The notes beneath the pieces were generated by a model. The model was not told the DNA's origin and did not search any database. It saw nothing but the letters and a program-made list of their open reading frames with translations. DNA of 64,000 nucleotides from Acidobacteriota bacterium (GTDB lineage: Bacteria > Acidobacteriota > Blastocatellia > Chloracidobacteriales > Chloracidobacteriaceae). Each line of letters begins with the position of its first letter. The first letter of the stretch is position 1. Position numbers and translations under genes: made by a program. The stretch spans positions 1 through 64,000 of the forward strand of contig JACQXX010000007.1 in NCBI GenBank assembly GCA_016208495.1, given 5' to 3'. Of this stretch, positions 18,744 through 27,021 are shown piece after piece.

Positions 18744-19919
18744 ATGAAATGCAGCCGATGCGCGGTTGACAACAATCTACAGGACCGAACGGCTTCAAAC
18801 GGGAAATGCAAGTCCTGTCAGCATCCCTTTACCTTTGATCCAAAGCAGCCGACGGCACTGAGTACCACCAACACTGAACTCCATTTTACTGATCCGTTTT
18901 TTCAAACAGCCCTGACCACTATTACTGCGAATGAATCACTCTTTTTTACCGTCAAGCAGTTCTATTACCAGATGAATCAGCGGTTTATCCGAAAGTCGCA
19001 CCGTGAAACCGGCTGTCTGATCAATGGTTTAATCGTTGGGGGTGGGTTCTTTTTGTTCTTTATCTTCAGTGGTTTGGCGAAGGTACTGATTCCCGTTACG
19101 ATTGTGCTTTTGATTTTTGCCCTGATTGGGTTCAACGTGTACTGGAGAACTCCCCACGTCAAACGGAAGTTCTTTTCAAATCGGAAACAGCGTGACCTTC
19201 CAGCCGCCCCCAAACTGGTCAAAGGCTGGCTTGATGCCTGGGCCCGAAACAACGGTCCGATTGCAAAATTGCTTCCGCCGCCGCCGCCGCCGACACAAAT
19301 CATTGCTCCCGCCTCGGTGAATCCTGAAGTGACGGTCTATAGTTTTGACCGACTGGTGGTGACCGATACTCCGGTGATGGCTCAATTTTTGCTGGCCAAC
19401 AACTTTCATTTTGAAAACAACTGCGCGGTACTTTGTATTGATAAATACCCGTACGACCTGTTCTGGACGGTGATGAAAATGCTGCGCCGCAACCCGGAAC
19501 TCAAAGTGTATGCGGTCCACGATGCGTCACCGTTTGGGGTTCACCTGGTTCATCGGCTTCGCACGGAAGCTGACTGGTTTGCCAACCAGCCAAACGTCAC
19601 GATTTATGATTTAGGAATTCTACCCAGGCAGGTGTTAGACCGCCCCGTGTTTGTCCAGCAATCTCCTGAATCGGCTCAGGCTGGTCGGAATATGGCTCAG
19701 CCAGTGCTGGCAGCCCTTGATGTGACTGAAATTCAATGGCTACGGGATGGGTATTTTGTTGAATTGGAATCATTTGCGCCGCAGGCGCTCTTGCGAATGA
19801 TCACGATGGGCATTGCCCGGAGCCGTGATCCACGAGCTGGTGATTCATTGGTCCCGCTTGACCAGGATCCGCACTACACCGGCACGACCATGGTCTATGT
19901 GTCGGATTCGTTTGGCTAA
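18744..19919 (+). CDS. Zinc-ribbon membrane protein of unknown function
   Basis: A 391-residue protein. The N-terminus is a zinc ribbon (C-S-R-C at 3-6, C-K-S-C at about 26-29). Two adjacent hydrophobic segments at about 93-140 (GLIVGGGFFLFFIFSGLA, then VTIVLLIFALIGFNVYW) make a hairpin in the inner membrane. A run of six prolines (about 175-180) leads into a C-terminal domain of some 200 residues. That domain contains LCIDKYPYDLFWTVMKML and a motif VYAVHDASPFGVHLVHRL. The last faintly recalls the acidic loop of Toprim or Spo11-like folds (D-x-x-P-x-G); I regard this as a lead, not an assignment. Gene order gives no clear partner; it converges on the 20073 gene. Confidence 0.75.
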   Translation: MKCSRCAVDNNLQDRTASNGKCKSCQHPFTFDPKQPTALSTTNTELHFTDPFFQTALTTITANESLFFTVKQFYYQMNQRFIRKSHRETGCLINGLIVGGGFFLFFIFSGLAKVLIPVTIVLLIFALIGFNVYWRTPHVKRKFFSNRKQRDLPAAPKLVKGWLDAWARNNGPIAKLLPPPPPPTQIIAPASVNPEVTVYSFDRLVVTDTPVMAQFLLANNFHFENNCAVLCIDKYPYDLFWTVMKMLRRNPELKVYAVHDASPFGVHLVHRLRTEADWFANQPNVTIYDLGILPRQVLDRPVFVQQSPESAQAGRNMAQPVLAALDVTEIQWLRDGYFVELESFAPQALLRMITMGIARSRDPRAGDSLVPLDQDPHYTGTTMVYVSDSFG

Positions 19920-19931
19920 GACACGAAGAAG

Positions 19932-20063
19932 CGGTTAGTGGTTAGTGGTTAGAAATCAATACTTTCGAAGACGAACCAAGAACCAAGAACCAAGAACCAG
20001 GAACCAAGAGCCAGGAACCAGGAACTAATCACTGATCACTAACCACTAACCACTAACCACTAG
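19932..20063. repeat. Inverted GTTAGTG/CACTAAC array pair between convergent genes
   Basis: GTTAGTG copies at 19932-19952 are matched by reverse-complement copies of AACCACT at 20038-20062. Between them lie the junction TTAGAAATCAATACTTTCGA and a run of AACCAAG/AACCAGG heptamers (19973-20025). The genes on both sides end here, so a hairpin from these arms could act as a two-way terminator. The junction recurs at 53720 and, reversed, near 29100. Confidence 0.75.
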
Positions 20064-20072
20064 ATGATTTCT

Positions 20073-21764
20073 TCATTCATTCACTTGCAGCCAGATTTCA
20101 AGCGTGACCAGCAGCCATAATTTCACACCGTAGCGATGCCAGATATCGCCCTGATAATCCAGCCATTGTTGAATTACCTGTGGATTCAAATAGTTGCGAA
20201 TTCTGGCCTTCCGATTCATCAGCAGCGCGCGCGCGCGGATGTGCCATTTCTCGCGAAACCAGTATTGAACCGGCACCATCATTCCACTCTTCGGGCGATC
20301 AAGGATGCTTTTCGGGATCAAATCCGCCACTGCCGCTTTTAACACTGCCTTTTCTTCAGCTCCGTCCAGCTTGAACTCCGGCGGAATGTCCAGACTCATC
20401 TCAACCACCCGGTGATCAAAAAGCGGCGAATGGCCTATCAAACCCAGTGCGGTGGTGATGTTGTTGACTTTGGTGAGGATATGGTCGGCGCCTTTAAACT
20501 TGATGTTGATCATCAGCAACCGGTTGAGATAGTGCGCGGATCCAAACAGATCATCGGCAAAGACGGATGGTAACTGACTGGCAGCTTTCCAAACCTCTGG
20601 TAACAATAAAGTTGACAAATCGGTCGAACATTTTTGAAATGAAGCCAGATAGGCCGCCAGTTGATTTTCAGGTTTGTGTCCACCGGCTGGTCTGTACAGT
20701 TGATTGAGCAACATCGGCTGGTTTTTGGGGCCGCCGAAGCACGGGTCACCGCCTTCACCATTTAAAATGACGCCAACATCCTGTCGGGCAGTCTGCCCTA
20801 AAATCAGATTCGGAATGGTTAAGGGGTCTCCGACCGGGTCATCCATTATCGCCAGTGTTTGCGGGAGCAAATCCCACATCTGATCGGATGTAATTTCAAT
20901 AATGTGGTGTCGAGTCTGGCAGTGTTCGGCGACGGCGGATGAAAACTCAAGTTCGTTGGGTGTTTCCGATCCGAAGTGGATGGAATAGGTATGAATCGGA
21001 TCTGGATGCAGTTTTCTGGCCAGTGCCGTGACGCAGCTTGAATCCAATCCACCTGAGAGATACACCCCAACCGGCGATTGATCCGGCAAACAGGCTGAGA
21101 CAACTGCTTCCAGTTTGCGGCGTAATCGGGCGGCATGCCAGTCAAGTGATTCAGTCAGAATCGGAAGTTCCTTTGCTTCCCAGTACTTCTGAAAGGTGAA
21201 GGCCGGTAGTTCAAGGATTGTTCCCGGACGAAGTTCAAGCACATCTTTCCACAGCGTCCGCTCTCCAGGCACAAAGGCACAGCATAAATAGTCGCGAAGT
21301 GCCACTGGATCAAGAATTCCTGAATGAAATGGACGGAGTTCACGCAACCGGGGTGAGAAGTGCCACAAGTCACCCGTGCTGGTGTAATACAGCGTGCGAC
21401 CACCTGCCGGGTCACGAACCGCCCAGGCAGTTGATGACGCCGTCTCCCACACGACAAAGGTGAACATACCCTCAAGCAAAGACACTCCGGCGGGGCCCGT
21501 CTGCTCCCACAGATCAACCACTAGCTGTAAGTCCGATTGTTGGTGGGGATTGCGGATATCGAGTTTTCGGCACAATTCAATCCGGTTTCGAAGACACACT
21601 TCACCCACCACTGCATATTTCCCGCTCAAACTGGTCACGGGAGTGGTGTTCACCAGGCTGATTTGATGGCGAATTGTATCAATTGAAAGGTGCCAGGCTG
21701 GAGGAAATAAAAGCGGGGGAAGGCTGGGTGTGGGTAAAAACCTGGTCAGAAGGGAAGACCACAT
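20073..21764 (-). CDS. Asparagine synthetase-like protein lacking the glutaminase Cys
   Basis: A 563-residue relative of AsnB. The C-terminal synthetase part is intact in outline: the ATP pyrophosphatase loop LSGGLDSSCVTAL (about 237-243), SIHFGSE, and GEGGDPCFGGP where canonical enzymes have GDGADELFGGY. The N-terminal half keeps the Ntn/GATase fold signature (LLEGMFTFVVWE, AVRDPAGGRTLYY) but does not begin with Met-Cys-Gly, so the glutamine-hydrolysing nucleophile is absent. It may use ammonia or a different acceptor amine, as in lasso-peptide cyclases and beta-lactam synthetases. No lasso precursor or leader peptidase is nearby. ATG at 21764 was chosen; the ten upstream codons are encoded by a repeat array and start with TTG. 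Confidence 0.8.
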   Translation of the reverse strand: MWSSLLTRFLPTPSLPPLLFPPAWHLSIDTIRHQISLVNTTPVTSLSGKYAVVGEVCLRNRIELCRKLDIRNPHQQSDLQLVVDLWEQTGPAGVSLLEGMFTFVVWETASSTAWAVRDPAGGRTLYYTSTGDLWHFSPRLRELRPFHSGILDPVALRDYLCCAFVPGERTLWKDVLELRPGTILELPAFTFQKYWEAKELPILTESLDWHAARLRRKLEAVVSACLPDQSPVGVYLSGGLDSSCVTALARKLHPDPIHTYSIHFGSETPNELEFSSAVAEHCQTRHHIIEITSDQMWDLLPQTLAIMDDPVGDPLTIPNLILGQTARQDVGVILNGEGGDPCFGGPKNQPMLLNQLYRPAGGHKPENQLAAYLASFQKCSTDLSTLLLPEVWKAASQLPSVFADDLFGSAHYLNRLLMINIKFKGADHILTKVNNITTALGLIGHSPLFDHRVVEMSLDIPPEFKLDGAEEKAVLKAAVADLIPKSILDRPKSGMMVPVQYWFREKWHIRARALLMNRKARIRNYLNPQVIQQWLDYQGDIWHRYGVKLWLLVTLEIWLQVNE

Positions 21765-21765
21765 G

Positions 21766-21920
21766 GTTAAGGGCTGAGGGTTGAAGACTCGCAAGCTTGG
21801 GGCTGCAAAATCCAGGGTTTAGGGCTTGGGGCTGAAGACTCGCAAGCTCGGATCGCAGAAAGGGATGAGGGATGAAATAAAACCAATGTCTTCAGCCCTC
21901 ATCCCTGGTTTTCTCATCCC
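21766..21920. repeat. Mixed heptamer arrays with inverted arms
   Basis: GGGCTGA and GGGTTGA copies with GAAGACTCGCAAGCT repeated twice (about 21784 and 21835), then AGGGATGAGGGATGA whose complement CTCATCCCT appears twice at 21898-21920. On the minus strand the array runs right up to the ATG at 21764, and no Shine-Dalgarno sequence is seen. Confidence 0.65.
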
Positions 21921-21935
21921 TGGTTTTCAAAACGA

Positions 21936-22658
21936 TTAGAAAGGTGAAAGTCCGGCTGCGGCGTTGTAGGGGCGATACAATTCGTTGAAATCTCGAATAC
22001 TGCGGTCCAGAACATCACGAAAAGTGTCCAGGTCGGCTGAATTTACCGTCAGGTTCACCCCGTTGAGGAAGGCCATGTAAGTATCAAGCGTCTTAATCTG
22101 CGGTGAGACCAACACCAAATAAATTCGGCGGCGATATTTCGGCATCATCGAGCTAACGTGGCGCAATACGGTGATGCCTCCCTGGTTATTGGCGTCAAAC
22201 TGAGGGTCAAGGATCACGATGTCCACCCGAATATCACGCATGATCTCGACCGCTCGGGTGGCCGCTTCACAGACCGTAAGTTCAAAATGGGCGGTATCAA
22301 GCTGGCTTTGCATTTTGCGGATGCTCTCGGCATCAGCCATGCAAATGATGGCATGGCGACGTTGCCAGCTTGCAGGTGCGGCTGATCCATCTGCCGCTCG
22401 ACTGGCATTTAATCCCATAGCTGAAGAAAGTAAAGCCACTAACTGAGCCACCGCATCATTTCCAGCCGGAGCCTCTGAAGCTGCGGCTGGCCCTGGTCCT
22501 GGACGAGCCGAAGCTGGCAGCGCTGGATCGACTTTGGGCGGAGGATTCACTGTCAGTGTAAACCGGCAATTTGGGCAATTGACATTAAATGCCTGCGTCG
22601 GAAGATTGTGTTCCTCAAGGTTGAACTTGGTGTGACATTGGGTGCAGGTGACTTGCAT
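21936..22658 (-). CDS. Zinc-ribbon protein with receiver-like domain
   Basis: A 240-residue cytoplasmic protein with ribosome site AAAGGA before the ATG. Residues 1-37 are an MJ0042-type zinc ribbon (C-T-Q-C and C-P-N-C). An Ala/Pro linker follows to about 105. Residues 108-225 look like a response-regulator receiver: AIICMADAES near the acidic pocket, VDIVILDPQF with Asp as possible phosphoacceptor, and VLVSPQIKTLD. The usual acid pair and the late Lys are not clear, so it may be a pseudo-receiver. It lies 123 bp downstream of the PilT-type ATPase on the same strand. Zinc-ribbon/receiver proteins occur near motility genes in delta-proteobacteria, so a part in pilus control is possible but unproven. 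Confidence 0.75.
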   Translation of the reverse strand: MQVTCTQCHTKFNLEEHNLPTQAFNVNCPNCRFTLTVNPPPKVDPALPASARPGPGPAAASEAPAGNDAVAQLVALLSSAMGLNASRAADGSAAPASWQRRHAIICMADAESIRKMQSQLDTAHFELTVCEAATRAVEIMRDIRVDIVILDPQFDANNQGGITVLRHVSSMMPKYRRRIYLVLVSPQIKTLDTYMAFLNGVNLTVNSADLDTFRDVLDRSIRDFNELYRPYNAAAGLSPF

Positions 22659-22671
22659 GGCAAATCCTTTG

Positions 22672-22772
22672 GTGACAAGGGTTTGGGGTTTTAGGTTTGG
22701 GGTTCGGAAAAAGAGGGAAAGGACAAAAAGGACTCAAAGGACTCAAAGGACATAAATTCGAAAACCCTCAAC
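22672..22772. repeat. Nonamer (AAGGACTCA) and heptamer arrays with TTCGAAAACCC junction
   Basis: GGTTTGGGGTT copies, then AAAGGAC-x-x units, ending in GGACATAAATTCGAAAACCC. The same nonamer-to-heptamer junction recurs at 57927-57945 and, reversed, at 33235-33255. Confidence 0.65.
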
Positions 22773-22781
22773 CCTGGATTT

Positions 22782-24053
22782 CTAGCGTTCGATCATATCC
22801 AAAATGGAATTGGTCTTAATGGCTCGGGTGCTGCTTCGGTCTGGGGCGCCGGTTGATGGCATATTAAAGCCGCCCATTCCTGGTCGCGCCTGACTCTCAC
22901 GCTCACGTTGCTGGCGCTGGATTTCCGATCCGCCTTTGCCTATAAAGTCGTCTGAAGCTCCAAGGCCAGACAGCCGGAGCATCAGGTTACTCTGGTTGGT
23001 GGAAAAGGCGACGCCATCTTCCTGGCTGATAATGCCCTGACGGATATAGCGTTCGATCACTTGATCAAAGTGTTGCATGCCGTCGAGTTCCCCGTCATTC
23101 ATGGCGTCAAGCAGGCTCTTGCCTTCAGTTTCACCTTTTTCAATATATTCGCGGGTACGTGGGGTCGCTTTGAGGACTTCCACCGCCGCAATTCGGCCTT
23201 TGCCATCAGCCCGTGGAATCAAACGTTGGGAGATGATATAACGGAAGCCTTGTGCCAGACGGACGCGGATGACGTGTTCTTCGTTTTTCGGGTAAAGACC
23301 AATGATACGGTCAACTGTTTTGGAGGCATCAGTGGTGTGGAGCGTCGAGAACACAAGGTGGCCTGTTTCAGCCGCTTCAAGGGCAATTTCAGTTGTTTCC
23401 AGGTCGCGCATTTCCCCAACCAGGATGACTTTGGGGGCTTGCCGCAACGCCGCACGGAGTGCAAGAGAAAAGCTTGGTGTGTCGCTTCCAAGTTCACGCT
23501 GATTGATCGTGGAGTTTTTGTGCGAATGCAGGAATTCAATCGGATCTTCAATCGTGACAATGTGATAAAACTTTTCACGGTTGATTTTGTCAATCAAGGC
23601 CGCCAATGTTGAAGATTTTCCACTTCCAGTTGGTCCGGTCAGAAGTACGATGCCATTCTTCAAATGAGAGATTTCACCCAGTTGAGGCGGCAAAAATAAG
23701 GATTCAATCGTGGGAATATCGGTCGGAATGACGCGCATCACGATTGAAAGCGTACCGCGTTGGGAAAAGATGTTGACGCGAAAGCGAGTGCGGGAGGGAA
23801 GACTGAACGACAAGTCAACTGACCCGGTATGGACCAGTTTCTCGGCTGATTCCTGATTTCCGCCCATCAACGACATCGCGATGATTTCGGTCTGATAGGG
23901 CGTCAGGCTGCGCAGGCCCTTGATCTCAACCGGGGTAAGCTTCCCATTGATTTCCACTTGCGGTGGACGCCCGACTGAGAAATTCAGGTCGCTGATTTTG
24001 TCGTCAACGGCAAGCATCCGTTCAATAACTGGAGGCAAGTCAAAGTACGTCAT
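22782..24053 (-). CDS. pilT: PilT-family type IV pilus retraction ATPase
   Basis: A 423-residue hexameric secretion-type ATPase that would power pilus retraction at the inner membrane. It has AGGAGG before the ATG. Walker A GPTGSGKSS (140-148), Asp box IVTIEDPIEF (about 165-175), Walker B VILVGEMRD (about 210) and His box HLVFSTLHTTDA (about 230-242) are all intact. The C-terminus is longer than in classic PilT (about 345 residues): a Gly/Arg/Ser-rich tail (GGSEIQRQQRERESQARPGM) ends in IKTNSILDMIER. PilU-like or a second PilT copy cannot be excluded. No pilin or pilBC genes are in the window. The downstream zinc-ribbon/receiver gene may be cotranscribed. Confidence 0.92.
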   Translation of the reverse strand: MTYFDLPPVIERMLAVDDKISDLNFSVGRPPQVEINGKLTPVEIKGLRSLTPYQTEIIAMSLMGGNQESAEKLVHTGSVDLSFSLPSRTRFRVNIFSQRGTLSIVMRVIPTDIPTIESLFLPPQLGEISHLKNGIVLLTGPTGSGKSSTLAALIDKINREKFYHIVTIEDPIEFLHSHKNSTINQRELGSDTPSFSLALRAALRQAPKVILVGEMRDLETTEIALEAAETGHLVFSTLHTTDASKTVDRIIGLYPKNEEHVIRVRLAQGFRYIISQRLIPRADGKGRIAAVEVLKATPRTREYIEKGETEGKSLLDAMNDGELDGMQHFDQVIERYIRQGIISQEDGVAFSTNQSNLMLRLSGLGASDDFIGKGGSEIQRQQRERESQARPGMGGFNMPSTGAPDRSSTRAIKTNSILDMIER

Positions 24054-24303
24054 GCGAGAAAGTCCTCCTGGCTCGATTCACTATGCATTTTTGAGTTGAA
24101 GATGGGGATCCAGCCGAAATGATGAAGAGTTGGCAGCCAAACGGTACACCAGAATCCACCGAAGATGCAAGCATGGGGTTGGCTTCCCACGGCGTCAATC
24201 CTATCCTGACTCAGGTTATCCAAATGCTTCTGGATTTTACGTTTAAAAGGCTGGACAAGGTCTTTCTTGACAGAGGCTGGCAACCAGTTGTCCAATTTAG
24301 GGT

Positions 24304-25758
24304 GTGCCAAATTGTCGGCACTTTTCCTCTGCTCAACTTGTCGTCATATTCGCAATCTGGAACAAAACACTGATGTTGGAACCCTGTGTTGGTTTTTTGC
24401 TGTTTATTGCCCTTTTGGTGGTCACACGTGGCCGAACGACCCCGCTCTTTCTCGCCTGGCTGGCCACTTCGCCGCTGCTTTCATTCTGGGCACGCTTTCC
24501 CTGGGAAAAGTCGGTGGTTACCTTTGACCGACTGATGATTGCCGGTTTGATACTGTCTTTTCTCTGCGAGGCTTCGGCCCGGCGCGTGCCCGGTGGATTC
24601 CGGTGCGGACTGTTTGAAATAACCTGGGCCGTGTTTGCCGTGTTTGTCATCCTTGATCTCAGTCTGCGGGGAGGAAGTCAGCTCTTTGCCTGGAAAACTG
24701 GAATTGACGGGTTTGTACTGCCCCTGGCTGTTTTCGTTATTGCCCGGCAAGGTGTTGATATCAAACAGCTTGGAAATGGGTCGGTTCTGGCATTGAGTGG
24801 GTTGACGGTGTTTCTGGCGCTGGTTGGACTGGTCGAACTGATCACCCATCAGGATTTCATGGTCTATGCTGGGGGAAATCTCTATCGGGAAGGCATGGTG
24901 CGCGTCAATGGCCCCTTTCTGGCGGATCATTCCTATGCCCTGGTTTCGCTGCTCATTGGATTGTGGTTGTGGTACTGGCCGCGAATCTCACCCGTTACGC
25001 TCTCCCCAACTCTGCGGAAAATTCGTCAGGCCGCCAGTCTGCTGGCTTTGAGCGCGAGTACCCTGCCGCTCTTTCGAGCTGTTTGGGCAACCGCTTTCGG
25101 ATGTATGTTATTGCCGGCGCTCTGGTCTGGGACCACCATCCGCCGGCGGCAACTGGTCATTGCTTCGGCGGTGGTCGGCGGTATTCTGGCTGGCGGGACG
25201 TTGGTTTTGTCCGAAACCTCGTTTTTTCAGGAACGAGTGGCCAATCCAGACAATTTGTATACGCGGCTGGCAACCTATCAGGCAGCCTGGATTATGTTTG
25301 AAGATAACTGGCTGACGGGAGTCGGGTTGACTCGCTACACGGATGAATACAACCGGACTTACTATAATGAGGATGACTATAACCGAAAGTATCCGACCGT
25401 CCACGGCGAAACCCCACGCAATAGCCCCCATAATACTTTACTGGCGATTTGGGCTGAACTAGGTCTCATTGCCGGCACACTCTATGTCGCGGCGTTTCTT
25501 TTGCTCCTGGTGGAAGGATATTTGATGAGTCAATCATCGGTGGCAACCGTGCGTGAAGCCGGGCAATTGTTGGTGACGATCTGGTTTGCCTACTGGATCC
25601 CCGGTTTGTTGCTGGCCAGCGGATACTATGCCGATTTAAATTTCTATTTTTTTGCATTGTCCGGTCTTCTGCTTGGTCGAAAACGTGACTTGCACGAACC
25701 GGCACTGGAAGGTAAAGTGGACGCAACGCCCCTTCAAGCGGGAACCCAATTTGCCTGA
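24304..25758 (+). CDS. O-antigen ligase/polymerase-like membrane protein
   Basis: A 484-residue polytopic inner-membrane protein with about 11-12 hydrophobic segments. A large loop around 300-375 ends in ETPRNSPHNTLLAIWAELGL, the pattern (H-N-x-x-L-x-x-x-x-E-x-G) of the Wzy/WaaL (PF04932) superfamily, which joins or polymerises surface glycans on undecaprenyl or lipid carriers. The start is uncertain: GTG 24304 is preceded by TTAGG, while ATG 24373 (residue 24) gives a cleaner N-terminus (MLEPCVGFLLFIALL). It stands divergent to pilT across about 250 bp. No other glycan genes are next to it, so the polymer is unknown. Confidence 0.78.
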   Translation: MPNCRHFSSAQLVVIFAIWNKTLMLEPCVGFLLFIALLVVTRGRTTPLFLAWLATSPLLSFWARFPWEKSVVTFDRLMIAGLILSFLCEASARRVPGGFRCGLFEITWAVFAVFVILDLSLRGGSQLFAWKTGIDGFVLPLAVFVIARQGVDIKQLGNGSVLALSGLTVFLALVGLVELITHQDFMVYAGGNLYREGMVRVNGPFLADHSYALVSLLIGLWLWYWPRISPVTLSPTLRKIRQAASLLALSASTLPLFRAVWATAFGCMLLPALWSGTTIRRRQLVIASAVVGGILAGGTLVLSETSFFQERVANPDNLYTRLATYQAAWIMFEDNWLTGVGLTRYTDEYNRTYYNEDDYNRKYPTVHGETPRNSPHNTLLAIWAELGLIAGTLYVAAFLLLLVEGYLMSQSSVATVREAGQLLVTIWFAYWIPGLLLASGYYADLNFYFFALSGLLLGRKRDLHEPALEGKVDATPLQAGTQFA

Positions 25759-25872
25759 TCCATAAGTCAATTCTATACTTTAGCCATATCCAGGACAGCT
25801 TTATAGAAAAAATGCGCAGTGGGGTTCCATCGTGCCTGGGGAACGTGCCGTTTGTGGTGGAGGGATTTCAAT

Positions 25873-26406
25873 ATGCAAGCCCTGAGACCAAACTGGAAGC
25901 AACTGATTGCCCGCTTTTTATTGCTTGATTTGATCAACGGATTTCGGTTGACGATGAAATACAACCTGAAGTCCTTGCTTGAAAAACGTGAGGGCGGAAA
26001 CCCGCTCCACGGAGTTTACACCGAGTTTTATCCGGAAGAGCGTCCACGTGTCAGCGAGCGGTTTCGAGGCGCGCCGCGCCTCAACCTGGACCCTGAGACG
26101 GGCGAGACGCTCTGCATTGCGTGCAACCTGTGTGCGCTGGCCTGTCCGGAAAACTGCATTCATGTTGGCTCAGCCAACCGCGAAGTCCAGGACGGCGACA
26201 AGCGGCGCAAGAAAAAAGTCTTGACAACCTATGTCTATGACACATCACGGTGCATGTTCTGTGATCTGTGTGTGGAAGCCTGCCCAACGGATTGCATTGA
26301 ACTGACCCAGGAGTTTGAACTGGCTGTGTACTCGCGTTCCGGGATGGTGTGGGATCGCGAATTACTCGAAAAAGGCCGTGAAATTGTTCGCCATGGGCAG
26401 CCCTGA
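25873..26406 (+). CDS. nuoI: NADH-quinone oxidoreductase subunit I-type ferredoxin (first copy)
   Basis: A 177-residue peripheral iron-sulfur protein of complex I. ATG at 25873 was chosen because GGAGG stands about 9 bases upstream; the frame reaches back to 25819 without a site. Two complete 4Fe-4S motifs are visible: C-I-A-C-N-L-C-A-L-A-C-P and C-M-F-C-D-L-C-V-E-A-C-P. The amphipathic N-terminus (LNGFRLTMKYNLKSLL) and RFRGAPRLN lead-in are typical for NuoI, which relays electrons between clusters N6a/N6b towards quinone. No other nuo genes lie in the window. A second NuoI follows 82 bp downstream. Confidence 0.88.
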   Translation: MQALRPNWKQLIARFLLLDLINGFRLTMKYNLKSLLEKREGGNPLHGVYTEFYPEERPRVSERFRGAPRLNLDPETGETLCIACNLCALACPENCIHVGSANREVQDGDKRRKKKVLTTYVYDTSRCMFCDLCVEACPTDCIELTQEFELAVYSRSGMVWDRELLEKGREIVRHGQP

Positions 26407-26413
26407 CGTGGTA

Positions 26414-26436
26414 CGAAAGAACCATATGCTCTTTCG
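26414..26436 (+). promoter_or_regulatory. Hairpin between the two nuoI genes
   Basis: CGAAAGA and TCTTTCG form a 7-bp stem around ACCATATGC, followed by AATCAATTGTTTTT. It may be a weak terminator or a processing site that sets different levels for the two genes. Confidence 0.35.
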
Positions 26437-26488
26437 AATCAATTGTTTTTGAAGCATTCTTTAGCCTTTGGAGAAGTGGGGAACTGGT

Positions 26489-26992
26489 ATGTCCATTATT
26501 GCTGAGTTCGTTGATGCTGTAAAAATTCTTAAAACAGCCGTCGAGGGAATGGCCATCACGCTGAGTTATGTGCCGAAAAAGAAACTGACCCGTGAATACC
26601 CGGATGTGCCGGTTGAAGTCTTTCCGCGCTATCGCGGAGAGCATTACCTGGCCCGAGATGAAAATGGCAAGGAACGGTGTGTGGCCTGTTTCCTGTGTTC
26701 AGCCGCCTGTCCAGCGGATGCGATTTACATCGAAGCGACCGAAGACCTGCGTCCGTATGAAGATCGGCCAGGGATCGAAAACCGGTTTGCCAAAGTCTAT
26801 AACATTGATTATGGCCGGTGCATTTTGTGCGGATACTGTGTCGAAGCCTGTCCGAAAGATGCCATTAAACACGGACATATCTTCGAGATGGCCGTCACCA
26901 ACTTTGCCGATCTTGTTCGCAATAAAGAGTTTCTGCTGGCCAACCTGGAACGGGAAAAAACCACCAATCAGGTCGTGCTATCGGATAATTAA
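26489..26992 (+). CDS. nuoI: NADH-quinone oxidoreductase subunit I-type ferredoxin (second copy)
   Basis: A 167-residue NuoI paralogue. ATG at 26489 follows GGAGAAGTGGGG; a TTG at 26468 is an unlikely start. Cluster motifs are C-V-A-C-F-L-C-S-A-A-C-P and C-I-L-C-G-Y-C-V-E-A-C-P, with YNIDYGRC before the second, close to the typical bacterial NuoI. The N-terminus (AVEGMAITLSYVPKKKLTREYPD) and PRYRGEHYLARDENG fit subunit I better than the first copy. Having two adjacent, well-diverged nuoI genes without the rest of the operon suggests subunit exchange between complex I versions, or a ferredoxin-type role for one of them. Confidence 0.9.
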   Translation: MSIIAEFVDAVKILKTAVEGMAITLSYVPKKKLTREYPDVPVEVFPRYRGEHYLARDENGKERCVACFLCSAACPADAIYIEATEDLRPYEDRPGIENRFAKVYNIDYGRCILCGYCVEACPKDAIKHGHIFEMAVTNFADLVRNKEFLLANLEREKTTNQVVLSDN

Positions 26993-27021
26993 AGCGAAGA
27001 AGTTATGAAAGGAATTGTTGG

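Noticed and set aside
20073-21764. Lasso-peptide cluster around the AsnB-like gene
   Set aside because: No precursor, leader-binding protein or leader peptidase was found within several kilobases.
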